Positions 7,219 through 15,012 of a stretch of 34,820 nt of DNA are shown here, piece after piece (within the stretch, counting starts at the first letter, position 1; each line of letters starts with the position of its first letter). The DNA comes from Deltaproteobacteria bacterium (lineage in GTDB: Bacteria; Desulfobacterota; Desulfobulbia; Desulfobulbales; SURF-16), in assembly GCA_029933005.1 (NCBI GenBank), contig JAOZOY010000029.1:1-34820 (forward strand), written 5' to 3'. The position numbers and the translations under genes were made by a program. The notes under the pieces were generated by a model. It was given only the letters and a program-made list of their open reading frames with translations, had not been told where the DNA came from and searched no databases.

Positions 7219-8310
7219 TTAAATAATCTCCAGCTCCGCCTGCAGAGCCCCGGATGCCTTAATCGACTGGAGAATGGCGACGAGATCCCTTGGGGTGGCG
7301 CCCAGGGAATTAAGAGCTTTGACCAAATCTCCCAGGGAGACGCCAGGGGGAAGATGAATGAGTTGATTTACTTCCTCGCCGACCTTAATATCTTCCTCAG
7401 CCCCTTTGCTCTCCCCCCATTGCCTGCTCACGCTGATAGTGAGATCGCCGTGGGTCAAGGCCAGCTCCGCAATCCTGACATTATCACCTAAAACAACTGT
7501 ACCGGTACGTTCGTTGATAATGACTCTGGCCCGGTTGTCCGGGGCAATTTCAAGTTCTTCCAGGGCGGCAATAAAGGACACCTCGTTATTTGAGTACTCT
7601 TCCGGTACTGTTATTTCAATAGTGGCCCCGTCCAAAGACTTTGCAAAAGAACCATTCAGAAATCCGTTTACTGCTTGCACGGTACGTGTGATGGTCGTGA
7701 AATCAGGCCGGTCCAAGTTAAAAAAAATGGACTCCTTGCCGGCAAAGGAGACCGGAACTTCACGCTCCACTGTGGCGCCGTTTGGAATAAGCCCGACAGT
7801 AACATGATTTTTCTGTACCTGTTGATCAAAAACGCCCGAGACCTCAAAACCTCCAACACTTACCGGGCCCTGGGCCATCCCATACACCTTGCCGTCAAGA
7901 GCCTTTAGAGGCGTAGCGACCAATGTTCCTCCCTGGAGTGAATCGGCATCGCCCAGGGAAGAAAGGGTGACATCAATCGTCTGACCGATCTTGACAAAGG
8001 GCGGCAAGCTTGCCGTAATCATAACCCCGGCAACGTTTTTAACTTTGAGGTCATTCTGGTTGACATGGACCCCCATGTTCTCAAGCATATTTGCCATGGC
8101 CTGGGTCGTAAAGGCTGACTTCTTGCCGTCACCTGTTCCCTCAAGACCGACAACCAGTCCGTAGCCGACAAGCTGGTTGTTCCTGACCCCCTTGACTGAA
8201 ACCAGATCCTTGATCCGGGCCGATTCGCATTCTTGCGGAATGCTGAATAAAACAAAACAAAACAGCGTTAGAAGCGGTATTATTTTTCTCGATTGAATCG
8301 GTTTAATCAT
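7219..8310 (-). CDS. flgI: FlgI, flagellar P-ring protein
   Basis: A signal peptide (IIPLLTLFCFVLFSIPQECE, cleaved near residue 30) leads into the P-ring domain: ARIKDLVSVKGVRNNQLVGY, then GLVVGLEGTGDGKKSAFTTQ, and at the C-terminus PPGVSLGDLVKALNSLGATP. FlgI polymerises around the rod in the periplasm, in the peptidoglycan layer. Length (363) is normal. AGGTCG is 6 bases before the ATG. It has its own sigma-54 type promoter at 8350-8364, which fits a class of genes expressed after the export apparatus is made. The stop codon lies 8 bases from a dispersed repeat. Confidence 0.96.
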   Translation of the reverse strand: MIKPIQSRKIIPLLTLFCFVLFSIPQECESARIKDLVSVKGVRNNQLVGYGLVVGLEGTGDGKKSAFTTQAMANMLENMGVHVNQNDLKVKNVAGVMITASLPPFVKIGQTIDVTLSSLGDADSLQGGTLVATPLKALDGKVYGMAQGPVSVGGFEVSGVFDQQVQKNHVTVGLIPNGATVEREVPVSFAGKESIFFNLDRPDFTTITRTVQAVNGFLNGSFAKSLDGATIEITVPEEYSNNEVSFIAALEELEIAPDNRARVIINERTGTVVLGDNVRIAELALTHGDLTISVSRQWGESKGAEEDIKVGEEVNQLIHLPPGVSLGDLVKALNSLGATPRDLVAILQSIKASGALQAELEII

Positions 8311-8349
8311 AATTTTCGACCTGTTTTTTGATGTTACCCGAAGAAAACA

Positions 8350-8364
8350 GCAAGGGGTATGCCA
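8350..8364 (-). promoter_or_regulatory. sigma-54 promoter of flgI
   Basis: On the - strand the sequence is TGGCAT-ACCCC-TTGCT, which matches TGGCAC-N5-TTGCW with one change and exact GG-N10-GC spacing. The start point would be near 8338, about 28 bases before the flgI ATG. The gene for sigma-54 (rpoN) is in this window at 16374-17825. Confidence 0.75.
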
Positions 8365-8444
8365 ACTAACACTTTCAATGATGTCATGCTTGTATCATTA
8401 TGAAATGATAAATAAAAAAATAAAAAATATGCAGAGATTGTCCT

Positions 8445-8593
8445 AAGCGGTCTTTTCCTTCACCAACGCTGTTGGCAAAAAAGGGAATTTTTTGCCTACC
8501 TCATTTTGGCAGACACCGCTTCGCTGTTATAGCCCCTCTATGCGACAAGGCTCAGGTAAGCGAAGACTCCATGAGGTACTGGTGAACGATTAG
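8445..8593 (+). repeat. nested inverted repeats with a dispersed-element right end (copy C)
   Basis: AAGCGGT (8445-8451) pairs with ACCGCTT (8515-8521). Inside it GGCAAAAAA (8474-8482) pairs perfectly with TTTTTTGCC (8488-8496). Then comes CTCAGGTAAGCGAAGACTCC, an interior sequence shared with copies B and H, and a right end GAGGTACTGGTGAACGATTA resembling copy F. No clean left end could be placed. It fills most of the 313-base flgH-flgI gap. Confidence 0.55.
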
Positions 8594-8610
8594 CAAATTT
8601 CCTTATGTGG

Positions 8611-8625
8611 AGGCCCAAAGGGCCT
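8611..8625. terminator. GC-rich hairpin at the flgH stop
   Basis: AGGCCC-AAA-GGGCCT is a perfect 6-bp stem at 8611-8625 overlapping the flgH stop codon. It has no T-run on the transcribed strand (CCACATAAGG follows), so it may pause or protect the 3' end and is not a classical terminator. Confidence 0.4.
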
Positions 8626-9334
8626 AAAACGGCCAGATCACATCAAGCCCCCTGGCAAACCATCCAGGCTGCTGTTTTTCGCTGATAATACCGGTGCCGC
8701 TGTACTCAATGCGAGCTTCGGCAATCTTCGAAGATTGGATCGTATTGTTGGCGGTGACGTCCCGGGGCCTGACAATGCCGGAGAGAATAATGAACTGAGT
8801 TTCGTTGTTAACCCTGATTTCCCGATAACCCCGAATCACCAGGTTGCCGTCCATGGTTTTATCGATAACCCTGGCGGAGATCGTTGCCACCAAAGTGTCG
8901 TCCCGGTTTGTTTCGCCGGTACCATCAAAATCATTGATCATTTTAGCGCTCAAACTATGATCCGAAGGTATAAAATTGGAATTTTTGTTTGCCAGCCATG
9001 TCTCAAAACCGAAAAACGAGGTAATCCCGGCCTTGACTTCGGACTCCCGTTCGGTTGTGGTTTCCGCCTTCTTTTTACCACTTGATTTTTCAACAATTTC
9101 CACCATGAGAATATCACCTACATTTCGCGCCCTGCTGTCCTTATAAAGATCCGGGGAATTGTCGCTGAAAAGAGATCCTTCCTCCGGTTGAATTTTTTCC
9201 TCTTTGACAGACGGCAGACTATAGCGATCCGGCATGGCAGATTCCTTGCTTTCCTGTGGAACTGCACAGCCGGCCAGGATAAACGCCAGACTGACACTCA
9301 CAAACCTCTTTTGCCAGATATTCATTGTCATCAT
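8624..9334 (-). CDS. flgH: FlgH, flagellar L-ring lipoprotein
   Basis: The chosen start gives MMTMNIWQKRFVSVSLAFIL followed by AGCAVP, a lipoprotein signal peptide whose lipidated Cys follows the AG. The mature part has the L-ring pattern: LYKDSRARNVGDILMVEIVE, later DGNLVIRGYREIRVNNETQF and LSGIVRPRDVTANNTIQSSK, with IEYSGTG near the end. FlgH forms the outer-membrane bushing around the rod. ATG at 9334 is preferred over the longer frame beginning at 9370 because ACGGAG lies 5 bases upstream and the extra 12 residues would overlap flgA and spoil the signal peptide. flgA ends 10 bases upstream. Confidence 0.94.
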   Translation of the reverse strand: MMTMNIWQKRFVSVSLAFILAGCAVPQESKESAMPDRYSLPSVKEEKIQPEEGSLFSDNSPDLYKDSRARNVGDILMVEIVEKSSGKKKAETTTERESEVKAGITSFFGFETWLANKNSNFIPSDHSLSAKMINDFDGTGETNRDDTLVATISARVIDKTMDGNLVIRGYREIRVNNETQFIILSGIVRPRDVTANNTIQSSKIAEARIEYSGTGIISEKQQPGWFARGLDVIWPF

Positions 9335-9344
9335 AAAAACTCCG

Positions 9345-10067
9345 TTAAAAACGGACCTCGACCAGACCACTGTCCTTTACCCTGGCAAGAAGCAATTTTC
9401 GGCTCATTAAATTTTTAACCCGAATCATTTCACCTTTGCCCCCCGCTGTTTTCGCTTCACCAAGTGCCGTAATCCGGAACCGGTCAGATTGGGCTAAAAT
9501 AACCACCTGATCCCCCCTCTTGACCAACACCGGAGCTATAAGAAAACGGTCAAGCAGCACTGTGCCTGCTTTCAGGGAATTTTTAAGCTGTTTTCCCACC
9601 GCCTCTTCTGGATCTATAAGAAAATTTTGCCTCCAGCCGGAAATATCACGACTCTCAATCTGCAGATCATTAGCGCTCAAAACCGTATTACGGGCCAAAT
9701 CTCGACCCGCACAGACAACATTATCATAAAGATGAAGATCTCCTGACATCCGCATCTTGCCCTCCTCCTTCCCGTCAACAAGAAGAATGAGAGAAATTGA
9801 CTTTCTTCCCAGATGGCCGGGGTGGATCTGATTTTTTAATCGATAATCAATCTTTCCGGCAGGAATCGTGATCGAAGAGGGCTGAGATGAGAAATTGGCA
9901 ACACGCAGATCACTGCCGGGCCGGTTTGAATTTGCCAAAATTATTTCCGTAAAAATATCCTGAAGCTCATCATGGCCGAGCTCTGTTATCCCTGTTTCAG
10001 CCATAGCCGTCATAGCAAGACAACACAGTGCCAGGCAGTGGAGAATGACGAAAATTCTAATGTTCAT
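9345..10067 (-). CDS. flgA: FlgA, P-ring assembly chaperone
   Basis: The signal peptide (FVILHCLALCCLAMTAMA) precedes a variable N-terminal region. The C-terminal SAF-type domain runs from about residue 110: VVCAGRDLARNTVLSANDLQ, VGKQLKNSLKAGTVLLDRFL, VKRGDQVVILAQ and VKNLMSRKLLLARVKDSGLV. FlgA is a periplasmic chaperone that helps FlgI assemble the P ring. AAGGA lies about 5 bases before the ATG. It is followed 10 bases later by flgH, so flgA-flgH form one unit. The whole gap to flgG upstream is occupied by a dispersed repeat. Confidence 0.92.
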   Translation of the reverse strand: MNIRIFVILHCLALCCLAMTAMAETGITELGHDELQDIFTEIILANSNRPGSDLRVANFSSQPSSITIPAGKIDYRLKNQIHPGHLGRKSISLILLVDGKEEGKMRMSGDLHLYDNVVCAGRDLARNTVLSANDLQIESRDISGWRQNFLIDPEEAVGKQLKNSLKAGTVLLDRFLIAPVLVKRGDQVVILAQSDRFRITALGEAKTAGGKGEMIRVKNLMSRKLLLARVKDSGLVEVRF

Positions 10068-10081
10068 GAGAATCCTTAGCG

Positions 10082-10202
10082 GTAAATATTAAGCTTGATG
10101 CTGATAAATAGCTGGAATCACCAAGTTATAAATGTTTGGCAGCGCTTCACAGGGAGGTAAGCAGGCTGATCACCTTTCTGAGAAATGCTGCCGAATATTT
10201 AC
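10082..10202 (+). repeat. dispersed palindromic element, copy D
   Basis: The main module at 10128-10202 has ends ATAAATGTTTGGCAGCGCTT and, inverted, AAATGCTGCCGAATATTTAC. A second left end (GTAAATATTAAG) starts at 10082, about 46 bases before. This is the AT-richer subfamily also seen in copy G. The element fills the flgG-flgA gap. Its right end is 2 bases from the flgG stop codon. Confidence 0.7.
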
Positions 10203-10204
10203 CT

Positions 10205-10987
10205 CTAGCGAACCAGGTTATTTGTAATTTCAAGGAGCTGGTCCGCTGTGGTAATGCCCTTTGAATTGGACTCGAAGGCACGCTGGGTAATGATAAGATT
10301 GACCATCTCCTCGGTGACATTCACATTAGATGTTTCAAGAAAACGCTGGGCAATGGTTCCGGCTCCGTCCACTCCGGGATCCGAGTCGACAGGATCACCG
10401 GATGCCTCGGTGGGCAGAAAAAGATTCCCACCCCTTGCCTTCAGGCCGGCCGGATTGATAAAGGTGGTCAGGGTGATCTGGGTGGAGGCAACAATCTGTT
10501 GCTGGTCATCCAGGGCAATGAGCAATCCGCCGGAATCAATAGCAATCTCGGTCGTTTCATCGGGAACGCTGAACTCGGGCTGCAACCGGTCGCCGTTACT
10601 GGTAACAATATAGCCATCACTATCGAGTTTAAAGGATCCGGCCCGGGTATAATATTCCTCTCCGTCCCGCAAAATCTTAAAAAAACCATCGCCTTCAATG
10701 GCCCAGTCCAGTTCATTACCGGTTTCAGTGTAATCTCCCTGGGTAAAGATCTTCTGCACCGCAGTGGGACGGACGCCGAGGCCGACCTGGATGCCGGTGG
10801 GAACCTGACCGCCGTCAGCGGTTTCCGCGCCAACGGCCCGAAGAGTCTGGTAGTAAAGATCCTCAAACTGAATTCTGCTCTTTTTGAAGCCCCCGGTGTT
10901 GACATTGGCAAGATTATTGGCAATCACGTCAAGCTGAAGCTGCTGGCCGTTCATGCCGGTTTTGGAAGTATATAGGGCACGTATCAT
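10205..10987 (-). CDS. flgG: FlgG, distal rod protein
   Basis: At 260 residues it matches FlgG length exactly. Residues 1-45 (MIRALYTSKTGMNGQQLQLD, VIANNLANVNTGGFKKSR) carry the rod-protein signature, the middle contains DGDGFFKI-type and YTRAGSFKLDSDGYIV segments, and the C-terminus (LETSNVNVTEEMVNLIITQR AFESNSKGITTADQLLEITN) is the conserved D0 helix. FlgG polymerises as the distal rod through the P and L rings. GGAG is 8 bases before the ATG. It lies downstream of flgF with a 122-base gap. Confidence 0.97.
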   Translation of the reverse strand: MIRALYTSKTGMNGQQLQLDVIANNLANVNTGGFKKSRIQFEDLYYQTLRAVGAETADGGQVPTGIQVGLGVRPTAVQKIFTQGDYTETGNELDWAIEGDGFFKILRDGEEYYTRAGSFKLDSDGYIVTSNGDRLQPEFSVPDETTEIAIDSGGLLIALDDQQQIVASTQITLTTFINPAGLKARGGNLFLPTEASGDPVDSDPGVDGAGTIAQRFLETSNVNVTEEMVNLIITQRAFESNSKGITTADQLLEITNNLVR

Positions 10988-11109
10988 AATAAAATCTCCA
11001 TAACGGTTTACCAGCTGACAGAGGAAGAAGCCGGCTAAGATTTTGTTGTTAATTTACAACCTGAAAAATTATATTCATTTTCAAAATATTCTGGTCAAGA
11101 AAATGGTTA

Positions 11110-11835
11110 TCATGTCAATTTCCCGACCTTCCTGATGGCCTCGTCATCCATCTCATCAATGGTGTGGATCAATTTCTGCTGAGTTTCATAAGCCCTGTGC
11201 AGATCGATCATTCTAGTCATCTCCATGACCGTATTAACATTGGACTTCTCCACAACACCCTGTTTAACTGTAAAATTTTCAGCCTCAAGCTCCTGATTTC
11301 CCTCTGTCAGCCGGAAAAGGTTTAAACCCTCTTTCTCAAGACCTGCAAGATCTGAAAAGGTGACAATATCAAGTCGTCCAGCGTCCCGACCATCCACAAG
11401 CAACCCTCCGTCCGAACTGAGGGAAACATCATCGCCTTGAATGGTTATGGATCCGCCCTCGCCTAAAACCAGATGGCCGCTTGGCGTAATAAGCTGACCT
11501 TCGCTGTTCAAATCAAAACTTCCGGCCCTGGTGTAACGCACGCCATCAGGAGTCTGTACCTTGAAAAAACCATTGCCATTGATGGCAAAATCAAAGGTAT
11601 TGCCGGTTGTCAAGGCTGCGCCTTCTTCCTGATTTATCAATAATTTCAATCCTTTTCCAACACGATTCCGGTCATCACTTGCGTTAAAAATCATTTCCCA
11701 GAAAGTCAAATCCTCCCGTTTATAGCCTGGAGTATCAACATTGGCCAGATTATTGGAGACCTGATTCAAACGCTGCTCCTGTGCCATCATGGTTTCAGTG
11801 CTTTCAATTAAGCCCAGGCGATTACTGATATACAT
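11110..11835 (-). CDS. flgF: FlgF, proximal rod protein
   Basis: The 241-residue protein has the rod N-terminus (ETMMAQEQRLNQVSNNLANV followed by DTPGYKRED), the central NGNGFFKV and YTRAGSFDLNSEGQLI blocks, and the C-terminal helix (KSNVNTVMEMTRMIDLHRAY ETQQKLIHTIDEMDDEAIRK). Its shorter length and position directly upstream of flgG make FlgF the best call over a second FlgG. It forms part of the proximal rod in the periplasm. GAGGAC is spaced 5 bases from the ATG. A near-perfect sigma-54 promoter lies 40-54 bases upstream. Confidence 0.94.
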   Translation of the reverse strand: MYISNRLGLIESTETMMAQEQRLNQVSNNLANVDTPGYKREDLTFWEMIFNASDDRNRVGKGLKLLINQEEGAALTTGNTFDFAINGNGFFKVQTPDGVRYTRAGSFDLNSEGQLITPSGHLVLGEGGSITIQGDDVSLSSDGGLLVDGRDAGRLDIVTFSDLAGLEKEGLNLFRLTEGNQELEAENFTVKQGVVEKSNVNTVMEMTRMIDLHRAYETQQKLIHTIDEMDDEAIRKVGKLT

Positions 11836-11874
11836 AAAAAGTCCTCTTTAGGTGGTTTGCAATTGTTGCCTACT

Positions 11875-11889
11875 GCAACTCATGTGCCA
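11875..11889 (-). promoter_or_regulatory. sigma-54 promoter of flgF(-flgG)
   Basis: The - strand reads TGGCAC-ATGAG-TTGCA, a perfect match to TGGCAC-N5-TTGCW. The predicted start is about 12 bases downstream, near 11863, leaving a leader of about 27 bases that contains the GAGGAC ribosome site. No activator-binding site was recognised. Confidence 0.88.
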
Positions 11890-12050
11890 AAAGGACCTGA
11901 CTGATGGAATTGACTGCTTATGAAGGAATATGAAGGGAAAGGAAAGTTATATTCAAGAAAAAAGAAAGGGCTGTACAAGTTGAACCGGAAGCGAAATCAA
12001 CCTTCCTGGCATTTTTTTCCTACTCAGGACACAAAATGTCAGGAATATTT

Positions 12051-12118
12051 GTAACTGTTCAGCTGCACAGTTACAGTCTGGAGTAAAAGGTAATTCCCAG
12101 CCTATGCTGAATAGTTAC
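12051..12118 (+). repeat. dispersed palindromic element, short copy E
   Basis: GTAACTGTTCAGCTGCACAG at the left pairs with the inverted right end ATGCTGAATAGTTAC (12104-12118). Another left-end-like GTAATTCCCAG begins at 12090. The right end supplies the TAA stop of the upstream FlhB-like gene (12115-12117). The rest of the gap, to 11890, is A/G-rich with no gene. Confidence 0.65.
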
Positions 12119-12402
12119 GAATATTTTTCATTGGTTCGGTAAATAAAAGCCAGAATCTCGGAGACAATGATGTAGGTGGAGGGGGGGATTTCCTCATTAA
12201 GATTAAGACGGGAAAGAATTTCGACGAGATCGGAATCCTCTTGGATCGGAATATCGTGTTCCCTGGCCAATTCGATAAGTCTTTCAGCCAACTTTCCGCT
12301 GCCAGTTCCTATGATTCTGGGCGCGTTCTCTCTCTCGAAGTCATACCGCAGGGCCACCGCCTTTTTTATCGGTGGCCGATCTATCTTTTTTTTCGCTGTC
12401 AC
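12115..12402 (-). CDS. FlhB C-terminal-domain-like protein (FhlB/YlqH type)
   Basis: The 95-residue soluble protein matches the cytosolic domain of FlhB after its self-cleavage site: KKAVALRYDFERENAPRIIG, then LAERLIELAREHDIPIQEDS, DLVEILSRLNLNEEIPPSTY and VSEILAFIYR. It lacks the NPTH cleavage motif and the FlhB membrane segments. Such free-standing proteins occur in many flagellar clusters and may substitute for or modulate the FlhB C-domain in export substrate switching. The start is GTG with GAGGAT upstream, 26 bases after the VCBS gene. The final codon and TAA come from a repeat element, so the original C-terminus may have been altered by one or a few residues. Confidence 0.82.
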   Translation of the reverse strand: MTAKKKIDRPPIKKAVALRYDFERENAPRIIGTGSGKLAERLIELAREHDIPIQEDSDLVEILSRLNLNEEIPPSTYIIVSEILAFIYRTNEKYS

Positions 12403-12428
12403 CTAATCCTCATCGGCCTGTTGCAGGA

Positions 12429-14204
12429 TTATTCAAAATAAACAGGATACATAAATATCGCATGCTCCTGCCCAGAGAAAAAATCACGCCAACCACGTTG
12501 AGAGACAACGCCGGCATAAAGTTGGGCCGGTTGAGACTCATCACCGGCAAAAAATTGATACCCACTGATATAGCCCATAATTTCCTGGGATTGCCAGATT
12601 GTGATCAAGTCCAAGCCATCCCAGCTCATGCCATATATGGTTCCCTGGGAAAAATCTTCCGGCTTCCCTATCTTTTGAGGGGACACAGCCGTATTCTGTT
12701 TGATAATAATATCCGGCAGCTGATCGCCATTCATATCGGCAATAAGGATCCGGGTCGGCAGCGACCACCTTTCGGCGCTCCCCTCATCCAGGCTCAGTTC
12801 GATTGAACCGCCATACGGACCATCACTTTCCCAAAGAACTTCGCCTACCATATTCATCACCTTGAGAATATGATCCCTGTCCATCAAAATGATTTCTTCG
12901 CTGCCGTCGCCGTCCAGATCCGCCATGGAAAAATTAAAAATATTCACGGATTCGGGAACAGGAAATTCTTCCCTATGCTGAATCACCTGACTGATCACCT
13001 CGAGGCGGAAAATCCCGGGAGCAAACCTTGTATCCTTTCCCGGCTCCTGCCCGGCAAGAATAAGGCCCTGACCATCCATATGCATGACATTGATATACCA
13101 ACTTTCATTTTTGAAAAGATAGGCGAATTGACTGCCATCCCATTCAAGACCAAAAGCGACTGGTCCTTCACTGGTAACGGCTGAAACATAGATTTCACTT
13201 TTACCGTTACAATTCAGGTCAGCCAGTCCCAAAGTCAAAATTCTGCTTGAGGGAGGGGCCATGATTTCCTCAATCCCACTTAAGCGCATGCCATCCAGAC
13301 GGAAAATCCCCAATTTGTCCTCACCGGCAAGAACTGCATCCAGCTGGCCGTCACCATCAAGATCACCTAGCTCCATGCTCTCCATAATCACTTCGATATC
13401 CACAATTTTTCGTGAAGCGAAAGTTCCCACGCTGAGCCCCCCGGATGTCCGGAGAGAAGACGTCAGGCTGGATCCGGTTGTCTGATCCGGAGGCAGACTC
13501 TTTTTCGAATAGGCCGGCAGAAGGGGAGGCAACGGACACATATCTCCCGGCAGAACAGGCTTCAAGGCCCTGTCCGGATGGGCGGACTTAAATGAAGTAA
13601 GGGAAGATTCATCAGCCGGCTGAATTTGCGGCTCAAGGCCCCTGTCCGAAGGAGGAGTCGACTGAAATGAAGAAGATGATGGTTCCGCGACAGGACTCTT
13701 TTCCCTGGGAGCAGGCCGTTTACTGCCAAATATTTTCTCAGCAATCTGCCAGGCCAGAATGTCCGCGGCGAAAACAAACTGGTCTTCCGGGCATTCCATT
13801 GTAAAGGTCTCCAGAGGGGCGCTGCCGCCCTTTGCATAGACATCCGCCTCAGCCATAAAAACATTCTGCTGTTGATCAAGGCGGCCGGTGAGCAGATAAT
13901 CTACCTGTGTGTCCTTCATGAGTTGCTGTAAACGTGCAATTGACCGATCTCCATCCGTTAAATCATAAGCTGTCCGGGAAATATCGACAATTTTAACCTT
14001 GGCCCTGGTGGCGATACGGCTGATCAACATACTTTTCAGTCCATGACGCTGGGCGATGATATTGGTTTCGCTGGAACCACCAAAGGCCACCACGCCAAGA
14101 CTTATAGGATTTTTCTCCAGACTGTATGCCGGAAAGGCAAAAAGGCAACTTATCAGTATGCATGAAAAAATTCGGAGAAATGGATAAAAGACTTGATCAA
14201 ACAT
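12429..14204 (-). CDS. exported FG-GAP/VCBS-repeat protein of the flagellar cluster
   Basis: The 591-residue protein has a signal peptide (FLRIFSCILISCLFAFPAYS). A roughly 130-residue N-terminal domain (ISLGVVAFGG, LLTGRLDQQQNVFMAEADVY) is loosely like the CsgG/TolB/FlgO type of envelope proteins. A Pro/Ser-rich linker follows (about 165-250), then a propeller-like half with four calcium-loop repeats: DLDGDGQLDAVL, DLNCNGKSEIYV, DLDGDGSEEIIL and DMNGDQLPDIII. The role is unknown; it probably acts in the periplasm or at the outer membrane. It heads the - strand flagellar run, 26 bases before the FlhB-like gene. The ATG at 14204 is preferred over a TTG at 14231 because it starts the signal peptide cleanly. 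A weak sigma-54-like site at 14298-14312 was not accepted. Confidence 0.75.
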   Translation of the reverse strand: MFDQVFYPFLRIFSCILISCLFAFPAYSLEKNPISLGVVAFGGSSETNIIAQRHGLKSMLISRIATRAKVKIVDISRTAYDLTDGDRSIARLQQLMKDTQVDYLLTGRLDQQQNVFMAEADVYAKGGSAPLETFTMECPEDQFVFAADILAWQIAEKIFGSKRPAPREKSPVAEPSSSSFQSTPPSDRGLEPQIQPADESSLTSFKSAHPDRALKPVLPGDMCPLPPLLPAYSKKSLPPDQTTGSSLTSSLRTSGGLSVGTFASRKIVDIEVIMESMELGDLDGDGQLDAVLAGEDKLGIFRLDGMRLSGIEEIMAPPSSRILTLGLADLNCNGKSEIYVSAVTSEGPVAFGLEWDGSQFAYLFKNESWYINVMHMDGQGLILAGQEPGKDTRFAPGIFRLEVISQVIQHREEFPVPESVNIFNFSMADLDGDGSEEIILMDRDHILKVMNMVGEVLWESDGPYGGSIELSLDEGSAERWSLPTRILIADMNGDQLPDIIIKQNTAVSPQKIGKPEDFSQGTIYGMSWDGLDLITIWQSQEIMGYISGYQFFAGDESQPAQLYAGVVSQRGWRDFFSGQEHAIFMYPVYFE

Positions 14205-14439
14205 ATGAATACCTGTTGCAACCGGGTTCAATAAATCAGTATAACCTAACCACCTGAAGTGAAGGCTCTAAATTAAGAAGTTCGGAGATGCGGAAGGGCT
14301 GTCCATTTGCCACTTACCAGCAACATACAGAAAAGGCAAAATATTTACAAAACCACAAAGATAATCTCTTCAATTGAGTAAGTTAAAACCTATTAATCTT
14401 ACCGGTATTCAAGAGTTAGTCCAATACTTTTTTCATCGA

Positions 14440-15006
14440 ATGAGTAAAACAATGATCTCTCTGATTCGCCATGGCCTGACGCAGGCCAACAAAGAAAACC
14501 GTTTTGCCGGCCGCAGCAGTGAACCTCTCTGTGCGGAAGGAGTTGCCCAGCTGCGTGAGATTACAAAAAAAATTCAACCTACGGGAATAAACCGTATCTT
14601 TTGCGGACCGCTGCCCCGAACACGCCAGTCAGCGGATCTAATCAGTCAAGCCTGCGATGCAGCGGTTGAGTCGTGTGAGGGGTTGAATGAAATTTTTCTG
14701 CCCCATTGGGATGGCCTGACCAAGGATGAGATCCGGGAAAAATTCGGCCCGGAGTATCCCACATGGCTCAGTCATCCCGAGAGATTTCAGGTAGAGGGCT
14801 GTGAAACTCTGGAGGATGTTCTGAAACGGGCCGTGGACTGTGTGAAAAAAATCGTCTCGTCGCATCCGGACAAAACCGTTTTACTGGTGACCCATCTCAT
14901 TGTGGCACGCTGCCTGGTTTTGTATGAACGGCAACTGCCTATTGCCCAATTCAGATCAATTCAAATTGTCAATGGTGAAATCGTCCCCTTACACCATTTT
15001 TCGTAA
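14440..15006 (+). CDS. histidine phosphatase (phosphoglycerate-mutase-like) family protein
   Basis: The motif LIRHGLTQAN (phospho-acceptor His) lies a few residues from the start. FAGRSSEPLCAEGVAQLREI, FCGPLPRTRQSADLI (the RxxQTA-like arginine block) and LLVTHLIVARC with the second active His follow. The fold is branch 1 histidine phosphatase. Relatives include alpha-ribazole phosphatase and sugar-phosphate phosphatases, and the substrate cannot be told here. The second-His block reads VTHLIVAR and lacks the usual Gly after His. No good ribosome site is visible for any start. ATG 14440 or 14452 is more plausible than the far-upstream TTG at 14374. It converges on rapZ with only 6 bases between stops. 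Confidence 0.82.
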   Translation: MSKTMISLIRHGLTQANKENRFAGRSSEPLCAEGVAQLREITKKIQPTGINRIFCGPLPRTRQSADLISQACDAAVESCEGLNEIFLPHWDGLTKDEIREKFGPEYPTWLSHPERFQVEGCETLEDVLKRAVDCVKKIVSSHPDKTVLLVTHLIVARCLVLYERQLPIAQFRSIQIVNGEIVPLHHFS

Positions 15007-15012
15007 TCATCC

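Noticed and set aside
14298-14312. sigma-54-like site upstream of the VCBS gene (TGGCAA-ATGGA-CAGC)
   Set aside because: GG-N10-GC spacing is right, but the -12 box CAGC departs from TTGC and the site is 94 bases or more from the start codon. Too weak beside the flgF and flgI sites.
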